18,740 nucleotides of DNA, taken from assembly GCA_038133505.1 (NCBI GenBank), contig JAYPTI010000052.1:1-18740 (forward strand), given 5' to 3'. Shown piece by piece: positions 1-6,865 of the stretch; the first letter of the stretch is position 1, and every line of letters starts with the position of its first letter. The translations under genes and the position numbers were made by a program. The DNA comes from JAYQUR01 sp038133505 (GTDB taxonomy: Bacteria > Pseudomonadota > Alphaproteobacteria > MPNO01 > UBA830). The notes beneath the pieces are model-generated. The model was given only the letters and a program-made list of their open reading frames with translations. It made no database searches and was not told the origin of the DNA.

Positions 1-57
1 CCCCAAGGCTATACGCTGACGCGGGTCGAACTGGACATCCTCGGCCGCAAAAAGTAG
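1..57 (+). CDS. C-terminal tail of an unidentified protein (5' end outside window)
   Basis: An open frame enters from the left edge and reads 18 residues, PQGYTLTRVELDILGRKK, before a TAG stop at 55-57. The basic GRKK ending and the hairpin terminator just downstream fit a genuine gene end. Too little is visible to assign a family, so no function is proposed. It converges on rpsD. Confidence 0.55.
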   Translation, partial: PQGYTLTRVELDILGRKK

Positions 58-82
58 CGGCAGCCGTCCCCGAAATGCAAAA

Positions 83-104
83 CGCCCCGGGCAAGCCCGG
101 GGCG
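83..104. terminator. Bidirectional hairpin terminator between converging genes
   Basis: The two arms CGCCCCGGGC and GCCCGGGGCG form a perfect 10-bp G+C-rich inverted repeat with AA between them (in practice a GCAAGC-type loop). Reading on the minus strand it is followed by a short T-run (GTTTTGC), so it is a good intrinsic terminator for rpsD. On the plus strand it is followed by TCTTCC, a weaker tail, ending the gene that enters from the left. Confidence 0.85.
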
Positions 105-130
105 TCTTCCGTTCGCCGATATCCTGAGGA

Positions 131-745
131 TCAGCGCGAATAGAATTCAATGACGAGGTTCGGTTCCATCTGGACCGGGTACGGCACCTCGGCGAATTCG
201 GGCACGCGCACGAGCGAGCCCTTCATCTTGCCGAAATCGACCTCGATATATTCGGGCACGTCGCGCTCCGGAAGCTGGATCGCTTCGAGCACCAGCGGGA
301 TATCGCGCGACTTCTCGCGGACCTCGATCACGTCGCCCGGCTGAACGCGGTAGGACGGGATGGTCACGCGGGTGCCGTTGACGCGGATGTGGCCGTGGCT
401 GATGAACTGGCGCGACGCGAAGACGGTCGGCACGAATTTCATGCGGTAGACGACGGCATCGAGCCGCTGCTCCAGCAGGCCGATCAGCATTTCGACCGTA
501 TCGCCGCGGCGCGAGACCGCTTCCTGGTAGATGCGGCGGAACTGCTTTTCGGTGATGTTGCCGTAGTAGCCCTTGAGCTTCTGCTTCGCCATGAGCTGCA
601 GGCCGAAATCGGACGGCTTGCGGCGGCGCTGCCCGTGCTGGCCCGGGCCGTATTCGCGGGTGTTCCAGGGGCTCTTCGGGCGGCCCCAGAGGTTGCACCC
701 CAGGCGCCGGTTGATCTTGTATTTCGAGCGCACGCGTTTCGACAT
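131..745 (-). CDS. rpsD: 30S ribosomal protein S4
   Basis: The 204-residue product begins MSKRVRSKYK and is full length for bacterial S4. S4 binds 16S rRNA early in small-subunit assembly and in many bacteria represses its own operon translationally. The N-terminal part (about 1-90) has the family's GCNLWGRPKSP and EYGPGQHGQ stretches, with only one cysteine, so it is the zinc-free C-minus form. The S4 RNA-binding domain lies at about 94-157 (RLDAVVYRMKF, ISHGHIRVNG). An upstream in-frame extension to 892 is open, but the start at 745 is chosen because AAGGAGA sits 7 bases before it and the protein matches the family from this Met. The gene stands alone, outside the alpha operon (rpsM-rpsK-rpoA), which is common in alphaproteobacteria. 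It ends at the shared hairpin at 83-104. Confidence 0.98.
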   Translation of the reverse strand: MSKRVRSKYKINRRLGCNLWGRPKSPWNTREYGPGQHGQRRRKPSDFGLQLMAKQKLKGYYGNITEKQFRRIYQEAVSRRGDTVEMLIGLLEQRLDAVVYRMKFVPTVFASRQFISHGHIRVNGTRVTIPSYRVQPGDVIEVREKSRDIPLVLEAIQLPERDVPEYIEVDFGKMKGSLVRVPEFAEVPYPVQMEPNLVIEFYSR

Positions 746-752
746 GCGGCAG

Positions 753-759
753 TCTCCTT
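753..759 (-). promoter_or_regulatory. rpsD ribosome binding site
   Basis: AAGGAGA on the minus strand, 7 bases upstream of the ATG at 745. It fixes the start at MSKR rather than the 49-residue longer open frame. Confidence 0.85.
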
Positions 760-839
760 GTTCTCTCTGTTTGTCCCGGTAGTCCAGTTCCGGACCGTGC
801 CGGTGGCGGAGTGGCGCGAACCTCAAGGGGCGACACCCA

Positions 840-853
840 CATTCCCGGGAATG
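840..853. repeat. 14-bp perfect palindrome at the rpsD transcription start
   Basis: CATTCCCGGGAATG is a perfect palindrome lying at about +1 to +14 of the predicted rpsD transcript. It could be a second operator or an RNA element of the leader. Confidence 0.5.
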
Positions 854-860
854 GCGGCGG

Positions 861-888
861 AGTATAGGCATCGCGGCCGCGATGTCAA
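861..888 (-). promoter_or_regulatory. Sigma-70 type promoter of rpsD
   Basis: On the minus strand TTGACA (883-888, perfect -35) is followed after 16 bases by TATACT (861-866, a 5/6 match to -10). The predicted transcription start is near 854, giving a leader of about 110 bases. The spacer is almost filled by a perfect 16-bp palindrome (869-884). Confidence 0.8.
869..884. repeat. 16-bp perfect palindrome inside the rpsD promoter spacer
   Basis: CATCGCGGCCGCGATG is its own reverse complement. It fills the spacer and overlaps the last two bases of the -35 element, the position expected of a repressor operator. It is not a known site to me. Confidence 0.6.
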
Positions 889-954
889 ACATTTGGAGCC
901 GTGTTCGCGGCGTGTCAGGATAGCGGTCCGAATTCCACTAAATTGTTGATTTCA

Positions 955-1188
955 ATGACACTTCTTGACAGCTTCGGCCTTCTCGCAGTCACCCTGATGC
1001 TGCTGTTCTACGCGCTGGAGGCCCGTAGCCGGCATTACGTGCTGGCTTTTGCCGCCGCCTGCCTGCTGGGATCGACCTACGGATTCCTGCAGGGCGCGTG
1101 GCCGTTCGGCGTCGTGGAGGCGATCTGGGCGGCCGTCGCGGTGAGGCGCTGGATGAAACTCAACGATCCCGGTTCCGCGGCCGCGTGA
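955..1188 (+). CDS. Small multi-pass membrane protein of unknown function
   Basis: A 77-residue product starting MTLLDSFGLLAVTLMLLFYAL. It is almost entirely hydrophobic, with probable membrane segments at about 6-22, 27-46 and 50-67, and a basic patch (ARSRH) between the first two and another (RRWMK) after the last. I do not recognise a named family, but the coherent hydrophobic pattern and the YGFLQGAWPFG turn look like a real small inner-membrane protein. The ATG at 955 is chosen because the in-frame extension to 901 adds non-hydrophobic residues; no strong Shine-Dalgarno site precedes either. It diverges from rpsD, and its last 29 bases overlap the 3' end of trmJ tail-to-tail. Confidence 0.6.
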   Translation: MTLLDSFGLLAVTLMLLFYALEARSRHYVLAFAAACLLGSTYGFLQGAWPFGVVEAIWAAVAVRRWMKLNDPGSAAA

Positions 1189-1912
1189 GGCCGGCGACGA
1201 TCCCGCGCAGCGTCTTCACCTCCTGGTCGGAGAGCCTTGCGCGGGTGAAGATATTGCGGATGTTACGCACCATGCGCGGGCGCTTCTCCGGCGGAAAGAG
1301 AAACCCGCAGTCGTCGAGCTCGCGCTCCAGATGCTCGAAGAAACCGATCAGCTCCTCGCGCGACGCGGGCTGGCCGCCCTTGCGGCTGACCTCGGCGATG
1401 GTCTCCGGCGCGCCGGCCTGGAACCACTCGTAACCGATCAGCAGCACCGCCTGCGCGAGGTTGATCGAACGATGCTCCGGGTTGACCGGCACCATGATGA
1501 TCGCGTCCGAGATCGCGACGTCCTCGTTGTGGAGACCCTTCGCCTCGCGGCCGAACAGGATGCCGGACTTCTCTCCCTTCGCGAAGTTCTCGCGGACGAC
1601 GCCGGCGAGCTCCTTCGGCGCCAGCACCGGCTTTTCCATGTCGCGGACGCGCGCGGTCGTCGCATAGAGCCGCTGCAGGTCGGCGATCGCCTCCTGCGTG
1701 GTATCGAAGATCTTCGCTTCTTCCAGAATACGCTCGGCACCCGATGCGGTATTGATCGCCTTGTGGTTCGGCCAGTCGCCTTTTGGCCGGACGAGCCGCA
1801 TTTCCTGCAGGCCGAAATTCATCATCGCGCGCGCCGCCGCGCCGATGTTTTCGCCGAGCGTCGGCTGGACGAGGATGATCGCCGGCGGCGTTGAGGTATT
1901 GGAGTCGCTCAT
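1160..1912 (-). CDS. trmJ: tRNA/rRNA 2'-O-methyltransferase, TrmJ/SpoU (SPOUT) family
   Basis: The 250-residue protein has the three SpoU/TrmH-family motifs in order: NIGAAARAMMNFG at 22-34, ILFGREAKGL at 118-127 and IMVPVNPEHRSINLAQAV at 139-156. The latter two form the knotted S-adenosylmethionine pocket. The C-terminal segment (about 180-240, REELIGFFEHLERELDDCGFLFPPEKRP...IRNIFTRARL) is the extension seen in TrmJ, which methylates the ribose at tRNA position 32. The exact RNA substrate is inferred from the family. The start lies 10 bases beyond the cimA stop without a clear Shine-Dalgarno site, suggesting translational coupling. It is the last gene of the minus-strand block. Confidence 0.9.
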   Translation of the reverse strand: MSDSNTSTPPAIILVQPTLGENIGAAARAMMNFGLQEMRLVRPKGDWPNHKAINTASGAERILEEAKIFDTTQEAIADLQRLYATTARVRDMEKPVLAPKELAGVVRENFAKGEKSGILFGREAKGLHNEDVAISDAIIMVPVNPEHRSINLAQAVLLIGYEWFQAGAPETIAEVSRKGGQPASREELIGFFEHLERELDDCGFLFPPEKRPRMVRNIRNIFTRARLSDQEVKTLRGIVAGLTRPRNRDR

Positions 1913-1922
1913 AACGGCGGTT

Positions 1923-3524
1923 TCAGGCCGCCTTCGCGCCGTCGCGGTAGAGCTTGTAGGTGATCGAATCCTGCAGCGCGTTGTAGGACGCGTCGATGAT
2001 GTTGGTCGACAGACCGACGCACGACCAGCGGCGGTCCTCGCTGTCGGCGCTCTCGATCATCACGCGCGTGATCGCGCCCGTGCCGTCGCCGGGCGTGAGG
2101 ATGCGCACCTTGTAGTCGACGAGATGCATGTCCTCGAGCTCGGGATAGGACGGCCGGAGCACCTTGCCGAGCGCCTTGTCGAGCGCGTTGACCGGGCCGT
2201 TGCCCTCCGCGACCGCCATGTGGTTCTCGTTGCCGACATCGACCTTCACGGTCGCCTCCGACAGGGTCACCAGATCGCCGCGCGCGTTCCAGCGGCGCTC
2301 GTCGAGCACCCGGAAGGAATGCAGCGTATAGTATTCCGGCACGCCTTCGAGCGTGCGGCGCGCCATCATCTCGAAGCTCGCCTCGGCGCCGTCGTAAGCG
2401 TAGCCCTGGAACTCGCGCTCCTTCACCAGCTCCAGCAGCCGCGGCACCTTGGGATGGTCGGAATCGATGTTGAGTCCGATCTCGCGGAACCGGGCGAGGA
2501 TGTTCGATTTGCCGGACTGGTCGGACACCACGATATGGCGCTCGTTGCCGACGGATGCCGGATCGACATGCTCGTAGGTCGTCGGGTCCTTCTCTACCGC
2601 CGAGACGTGCAGCCCGCCCTTGTGCGCGAACGCCGACAGCCCGACATAGGCCGCGTTGCGCGCCGGCGCCCGGTTGAGGCGCTCGTCGAGAAGCCGCGAG
2701 ACGTGCGTCAGGTGGCTGAGGTCCTCATCCGTCATCCCCGTGTCGAAGCCCATCTTGAGCATCAGGTTGGGGATGATCGCGGTCAGGTTGGCGTTGCCGC
2801 AGCGTTCGCCGAGCCCGTTCAGCGTGCCCTGGATCTGGCGCGCGCCGGCGCGGACCGCGGCGAGCGAGTTCGCGACCGCGTTTTCGGTGTCGTTGTGGCA
2901 GTGGATGCCGAGATGGGCGCCGGGCACCTTTTCGGTGACCGCGCGCACGATCTCGTCCACCTCGTGCGGCAGCGTGCCGCCGTTGGTATCGCACAGCACC
3001 ACCCAGCGCGCGCCCGCCTCGTAGGCGGCGGCGACGCAGGACAGCGCGTAGTCGGGGTTCGCCTTGTAGCCGTCGAAGAAATGCTCCGCGTCGAACAACG
3101 CCTCGCCCTTCACGGCCGCGACGTGGCCGACGGAATCGGCGATCATCTCGATGTTTTCCTCGCGCGGAATGCCGAGCGCGACGTCGACGTGGAAATCCCA
3201 CGTCTTGCCGACCATGCAGACCGCCGCGCTGCCGGAATTGAGCAGCGCCGAGACGCCGGGATCGTTCTCGACCGACCGGCCGGGGCGGCGCGTCATCCCG
3301 AACGCCGTCATCTTCGCGCGCTTGAGCTTGGGCGCGTCGCGGAAAAACGCGTCGTCGGTCGGGTTGGCGCCGGGCCAGCCGCCCTCGACATAGTCGATGC
3401 CGATGCCGTCGAGCGCGCGCGCGATAGCCGTCTTGTCGGCCACCGTGAAGTCGACGCCCTGGGTCTGCGCACCGTCGCGCAGCGTGGAATCGAACAGATA
3501 GACGCGGTTGTCGTTTTCCGCCAT
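1923..3524 (-). CDS. cimA: (R)-citramalate synthase
   Basis: A 533-residue HMGL/isopropylmalate-synthase-like enzyme of the CimA type. CimA condenses pyruvate with acetyl-CoA to citramalate, giving a threonine-independent route to 2-oxobutanoate and isoleucine. The catalytic barrel shows STLRDGAQTQG at 13-23 (catalytic Arg/Asp), the HCHND metal site at 208-212 and GLGERCGNANL at 237-247. A C-terminal LeuA-type regulatory domain (about 390-525, with YKVRILTPGDGTGA) is present, so feedback control by an end product is likely. The opening motif RDGAQTQG and the overall length favour citramalate synthase over 2-isopropylmalate or homocitrate synthase, which it resembles. It sits 62 bases after nadE and 10 before trmJ. 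Confidence 0.9.
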   Translation of the reverse strand: MAENDNRVYLFDSTLRDGAQTQGVDFTVADKTAIARALDGIGIDYVEGGWPGANPTDDAFFRDAPKLKRAKMTAFGMTRRPGRSVENDPGVSALLNSGSAAVCMVGKTWDFHVDVALGIPREENIEMIADSVGHVAAVKGEALFDAEHFFDGYKANPDYALSCVAAAYEAGARWVVLCDTNGGTLPHEVDEIVRAVTEKVPGAHLGIHCHNDTENAVANSLAAVRAGARQIQGTLNGLGERCGNANLTAIIPNLMLKMGFDTGMTDEDLSHLTHVSRLLDERLNRAPARNAAYVGLSAFAHKGGLHVSAVEKDPTTYEHVDPASVGNERHIVVSDQSGKSNILARFREIGLNIDSDHPKVPRLLELVKEREFQGYAYDGAEASFEMMARRTLEGVPEYYTLHSFRVLDERRWNARGDLVTLSEATVKVDVGNENHMAVAEGNGPVNALDKALGKVLRPSYPELEDMHLVDYKVRILTPGDGTGAITRVMIESADSEDRRWSCVGLSTNIIDASYNALQDSITYKLYRDGAKAA

Positions 3525-3586
3525 CGCCTTGATTTTCCGGTTAAAAGCCGGGAATTCCTATCAGAGTCGCAGTACCGGGTAAACGC

Positions 3587-5248
3587 TTACGATCTACCGC
3601 GGAACGCGTTCACGATCGGATAGCGCCGGTCGCGGCCGAACGAGCGCCGTGTCGTCTTGACCCCCGGCGGCGCCTGGCGGCGCTTGTATTCCGCCAAGTC
3701 GAGCATGCGCCAGACGCGCTGCACGATATCGCGGTCGAAGCCCTTGGCGACGATGTCGTCGCGGCCCATGTCGTCCTCGATCAGGTGGCCGAGGATGGCG
3801 TCAAGCACGTCATAGGGCGGCAGCGTGTCCTGGTCCGTCTGGTCCGGTTTCAGTTCCGCCGTCGGCGGCTTGGTGATGATGTTTTCCGGCATCACCGGGC
3901 CGTCGGGGCCCAGGCAGTCGGCCGGACGATGAGCGTTGCGGCGGCGCGACAGCTCGAACACGGTGGTCTTATAGACGTCCTTCAACACCGAAAAACCGCC
4001 ACACATGTCGCCGTAGAGCGTCGCGTAGCCGACCGACATCTCGGACTTGTTGCCGGTGGACACGACCATCGCTCCGGTCTTGTTCGACAGCGCCATCAGC
4101 GCCAGCCCGCGCGAGCGCGCCTGGATGTTCTCTTCGGTGGTATCCGGCTCGGTGCCGGCGAACGCGTCCGCCAGCATCTCGTCGAACGCGTTCATCGCCG
4201 GGCCGATCGAAATCGAGTCCAGCCGCACGCCCAGCAGCCGCGCCGCCTCCGCCGCGTCGTCGAGGCTTTCCTGCGACGTGTAGGGCGACGGCATCATCAC
4301 GCAGCGCACGCGGTCCGGGCCGAGCGCATCGACGGCGACCGCCGCCGTCAGGGCGGAATCGATGCCGCCCGACATCCCGATGATGATGCCCGGGAAGCCG
4401 CTCTTCTCGACGTAGTCGCGGAGGCCCAGCATCATCGCCGAATAGATCGCCGCATCGCCTTCCGGAGGCGGCGCGCGGTCCCCTTCGGCGCAGACCCATT
4501 CGTCGCCCTCGCGCGTCCAGTCGGTCGTCTGGTTACTCTCCATCCAGGCGGGCGATTGCGCGCGGAGCGACGCGTCGGCGCCGATCACGAACGACGCGCC
4601 GTCGAAGACGAGCTCGTCTTGGCCGCCGACCTGGTTGACGTAGATCAGCGGCAGGCGGCACTCGGTGGCGCGCGCCACGGCGAGATTGAGCCGCCTGTCC
4701 CACTTGTCCTGCTCGTAGGGCGAGCCGTTGAGGACGACGAGTATCTCGGCGCCGGATTCCTCGAGGCACTCGGCAACCTCCTCGGTCCACATGTCCTCGC
4801 AGACCATGACGCCGAGCCGCACGCCCCGGAAATTCACCGGGCCGGGCAGCGGTCCCCCCGAGAAGATGCGCTTCTCGTCGAACACACCGTAATTCGGAAG
4901 ATCGTACTTGTAGCGTACGGCCGCGACTTCGCCGCCGTCGAGAAGGACGGCCGCATTGTACAGAACGCCGTCCTCGCCCCACGTCGTGCCGGCCAGCACC
5001 GCGGGGCCGCCGTCGGCCGTCTCGGCGGCGAAGGCGCGGACCTCGCGCTCGATCGTCTCCTGGACGATGGGCCGAACGACGAGATCTTCGGGCGGGTAGC
5101 CGCAGACGACCAGCTCGCTCGCGACGACGAGATCGGCGCCGGCCGCGGCCGCCTCGGCGCGGGCTGCGCGAAGCTTCTCCAGGTTGCCGGAGATGTCGCC
5201 GACCTTGGGATTAAGCTGCGCGAGCGCGATCTTCAGCGAGTCGGTCAT
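3587..5248 (-). CDS. nadE: Glutamine-dependent NAD+ synthetase
   Basis: The 553-residue protein amidates nicotinic acid adenine dinucleotide to NAD+ using ATP and glutamine, the last step of NAD synthesis. The N-terminal nitrilase-like glutaminase domain (about 5-255) has the Glu-Lys-Cys triad in context: E45 in ASELVVCGYPPEDL, K114 in YKYDLPNYG and C150 in VMVCEDMW. The C-terminal synthetase domain begins near 265 and has the PP-loop SGGIDSAL at 293-300, then STGNKSEMSVGYATLYGD, the NAD synthetase signature. Length fits the short bacterial glutamine-dependent type. The gene follows the DAHP synthase gene by 18 bases and is probably co-transcribed with it; the Shine-Dalgarno site is weak. Confidence 0.97.
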   Translation of the reverse strand: MTDSLKIALAQLNPKVGDISGNLEKLRAARAEAAAAGADLVVASELVVCGYPPEDLVVRPIVQETIEREVRAFAAETADGGPAVLAGTTWGEDGVLYNAAVLLDGGEVAAVRYKYDLPNYGVFDEKRIFSGGPLPGPVNFRGVRLGVMVCEDMWTEEVAECLEESGAEILVVLNGSPYEQDKWDRRLNLAVARATECRLPLIYVNQVGGQDELVFDGASFVIGADASLRAQSPAWMESNQTTDWTREGDEWVCAEGDRAPPPEGDAAIYSAMMLGLRDYVEKSGFPGIIIGMSGGIDSALTAAVAVDALGPDRVRCVMMPSPYTSQESLDDAAEAARLLGVRLDSISIGPAMNAFDEMLADAFAGTEPDTTEENIQARSRGLALMALSNKTGAMVVSTGNKSEMSVGYATLYGDMCGGFSVLKDVYKTTVFELSRRRNAHRPADCLGPDGPVMPENIITKPPTAELKPDQTDQDTLPPYDVLDAILGHLIEDDMGRDDIVAKGFDRDIVQRVWRMLDLAEYKRRQAPPGVKTTRRSFGRDRRYPIVNAFRGRS

Positions 5249-5266
5249 ACGCGCGGACGGAAACCT

Positions 5267-6658
5267 CTACTCCGCCGCGGCGCGGGGCGGCGCGGCAAGC
5301 CGCTCGCTGTCGCGCTTCGACTTGAGGTGTTCGCCGACGAGGAACGCGAGCTCCAGCGACTGCGAGGCATTGAGGCGCGGATCGCAATGCGTGTGATAGC
5401 GGTCGGACAGGCCTTCGTCGGTGATCGCCTGCGCGCCGCCGGTGCACTCGGTCACGTTCTGGCCGGTCAGCTCGATATGGACGCCGCCGGCATGGGTGCC
5501 CTCGGCCTCGTGGACGGCGAAGAAGCCTTGGACCTCGCGCAGGATCTGGTCGAACGGCCGCGTCTTGTAGCCGCTCTGCGCCTTGATCGTGTTGCCGTGC
5601 ATCGGATCGCAGGTCCAGACGACCTTGCGGCCCTCGCGCTCGATCGCGCGGACGAGCGGCGGCAGCTTCTCCTCGACCTGGTCGTGACCCATGCGGCTGA
5701 TGAGGACCAGCCGGCCCGGATCGTTGGTCGGGTTGAGGATGTCGATGAGCTCCAGCAGCTTGTCGGGCGTCTGCGACGGACCGGTCTTGAGGCCGATCGG
5801 GTTGTGGATGCCGCGCATGAACTCGACGTGCGCGCTGTCGGGCTGGCGCGTGCGATCGCCGATCCACAGCATGTGGGCCGACGTGTCGTACCAGTTGCCG
5901 GACGTGGAATCGACGCGCGTCATCGCTTCCTCGTAGCCGAGCAGCAGCGCCTCGTGGCTCGTGTAGAAGTCGGTCTCGCGCAGCTGCGGCGCTGCTTCCG
6001 ACGTCAGGCCGCAGGCCGCCATGAAGGTCATCGCCTCGTCGATGCGATCGGCAAGTTCGGCGTACCGCTCGGCCTGCAGGCCGCTGGACACGAACTCGAG
6101 GTTCCAGCGATGCACCTCGTGCAGGTCGGCGTAGCCGCCCTGGGCGAAGGCGCGCAGCAGGTTCAGCGTCGCCGCCGACTGGTTGTAGACCTGCACCATG
6201 CGCTCCGGATCGGGCCGGCGGCCCGCCTCGTCGAACGCCATGTCGTTGATCATGTCGCCGCGGTAGCTCGGCAGCGTGATCCCGTTCAGTTCCTCGACGT
6301 CGGAGGAGCGCGGCTTGGCGAACTGGCCCGCCAGACGGCCGACCTTCACCACCGGCTTGCCCGACGCAAAGGTCAGCACGACCGCCATCTGGAGAAGGAC
6401 GCGGAACGTGTCGCGGATGTTGTTCGGATGGAACTCGGCGAAGCTTTCCGCGCAATCGCCGCCCTGCAGCAGGAAGGACTTACCCTCGGAAACGTCGGCG
6501 AGCTGCCGGCGCAGCTTGCGCGCCTCGCCCGCGAACACCAGCGGCGGGTAGCCGCGCAGCTTGTTCTCGGCCGCGGCAAGCGCCGCCTGGTCGGGATAAT
6601 CCGGGACCTGGATGATGGGTTTGTTTCGCCAGCTTTCGGGCGACCAATTCCCCGCCAT
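5267..6658 (-). CDS. aroG: 3-deoxy-7-phosphoheptulonate (DAHP) synthase, class II
   Basis: The 463-residue plant/actinobacterial-type (class II) DAHP synthase condenses phosphoenolpyruvate and erythrose-4-phosphate, the first step of the shikimate pathway. Class II hallmarks seen are LLQGGDCAESF (64-73, with the metal-ligand Cys at 69), KPVVKVGRLAGQFAKPRS (101-118), LLWIGDRTRQ-like text, and HIELTGQNVTEC near the end. An ATG six bases upstream (6664) is also in frame, but GAGAGG at 6665-6670 lies directly against it and at the proper six-base distance from the ATG at 6658, so MAGNWSPE is preferred. The symbol is by family and may be given as aroF or aroH elsewhere. It heads the aroG-nadE-cimA-trmJ block. 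Confidence 0.96.
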   Translation of the reverse strand: MAGNWSPESWRNKPIIQVPDYPDQAALAAAENKLRGYPPLVFAGEARKLRRQLADVSEGKSFLLQGGDCAESFAEFHPNNIRDTFRVLLQMAVVLTFASGKPVVKVGRLAGQFAKPRSSDVEELNGITLPSYRGDMINDMAFDEAGRRPDPERMVQVYNQSAATLNLLRAFAQGGYADLHEVHRWNLEFVSSGLQAERYAELADRIDEAMTFMAACGLTSEAAPQLRETDFYTSHEALLLGYEEAMTRVDSTSGNWYDTSAHMLWIGDRTRQPDSAHVEFMRGIHNPIGLKTGPSQTPDKLLELIDILNPTNDPGRLVLISRMGHDQVEEKLPPLVRAIEREGRKVVWTCDPMHGNTIKAQSGYKTRPFDQILREVQGFFAVHEAEGTHAGGVHIELTGQNVTECTGGAQAITDEGLSDRYHTHCDPRLNASQSLELAFLVGEHLKSKRDSERLAAPPRAAAE

Positions 6659-6664
6659 GGTCAT

Positions 6665-6670
6665 CCTCTC
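6665..6670 (-). promoter_or_regulatory. Ribosome binding site that decides the DAHP synthase start
   Basis: GAGAGG on the minus strand has zero spacing to the ATG at 6664 and six bases to the ATG at 6658. The second is the functional geometry. Confidence 0.7.
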
Positions 6671-6696
6671 TTCGTCTTAAGTATCAGAAAGACCCG

Positions 6697-6725
6697 CGTA
6701 TACGCCCTTTGACCGGAATGGTCCA
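6697..6725 (-). promoter_or_regulatory. Possible promoter of the aroG-nadE-cimA-trmJ block
   Basis: TGGACC (6720-6725, 4/6 to -35) is followed after 17 bases by TATACG (6697-6702, 4/6 to -10). The -10 overlaps a 10-bp palindrome, GCGTATACGC (6696-6705). The match is modest, but this is the only gap able to hold the promoter of the block. Confidence 0.35.
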
Positions 6726-6774
6726 GCCAGGCCGGGCGTTTAGGCTCGCTGCCGCGCGCATCTTATGCACGGCC

Positions 6775-6846
6775 CCGGCCCGCTCCCCCTCCCGCCCACC
6801 CATGAGGATACCGGCGTCGGGTGGCCGGGAGGGGGGAGCGGGCCGG
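6775..6846. repeat. Large intergenic hairpin (27/28-base imperfect inverted repeat)
   Basis: The left arm (6775-6801, starting CCGGCCCGCTCCCCC) and right arm (6819-6846, ending GGGGGAGCGGGCCGG) pair over about 26 positions with one bulge and one mismatch, around a 17-base loop. The arms are very purine/pyrimidine biased. It lies 19 bases downstream of the gor stop and could end gor transcription, but neither strand shows a T-run after it. It resembles a dispersed palindromic intergenic element more than a simple terminator. Confidence 0.75.
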
Positions 6847-6865
6847 AACAGAATTCAAAAGAGGC

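Noticed and set aside
746..892. N-terminal extension of rpsD by 49 codons
   Set aside because: It would begin upstream of the predicted transcription start, and S4 proteins begin at the MSKR Met, which has a good Shine-Dalgarno site.
3785..6712. A 975-codon open frame on the + strand
   Set aside because: It lies antisense to nadE and the DAHP synthase gene, whose families are certain. Its product is arginine/alanine/valine-rich low-complexity text typical of reverse-strand frames in high-GC DNA.
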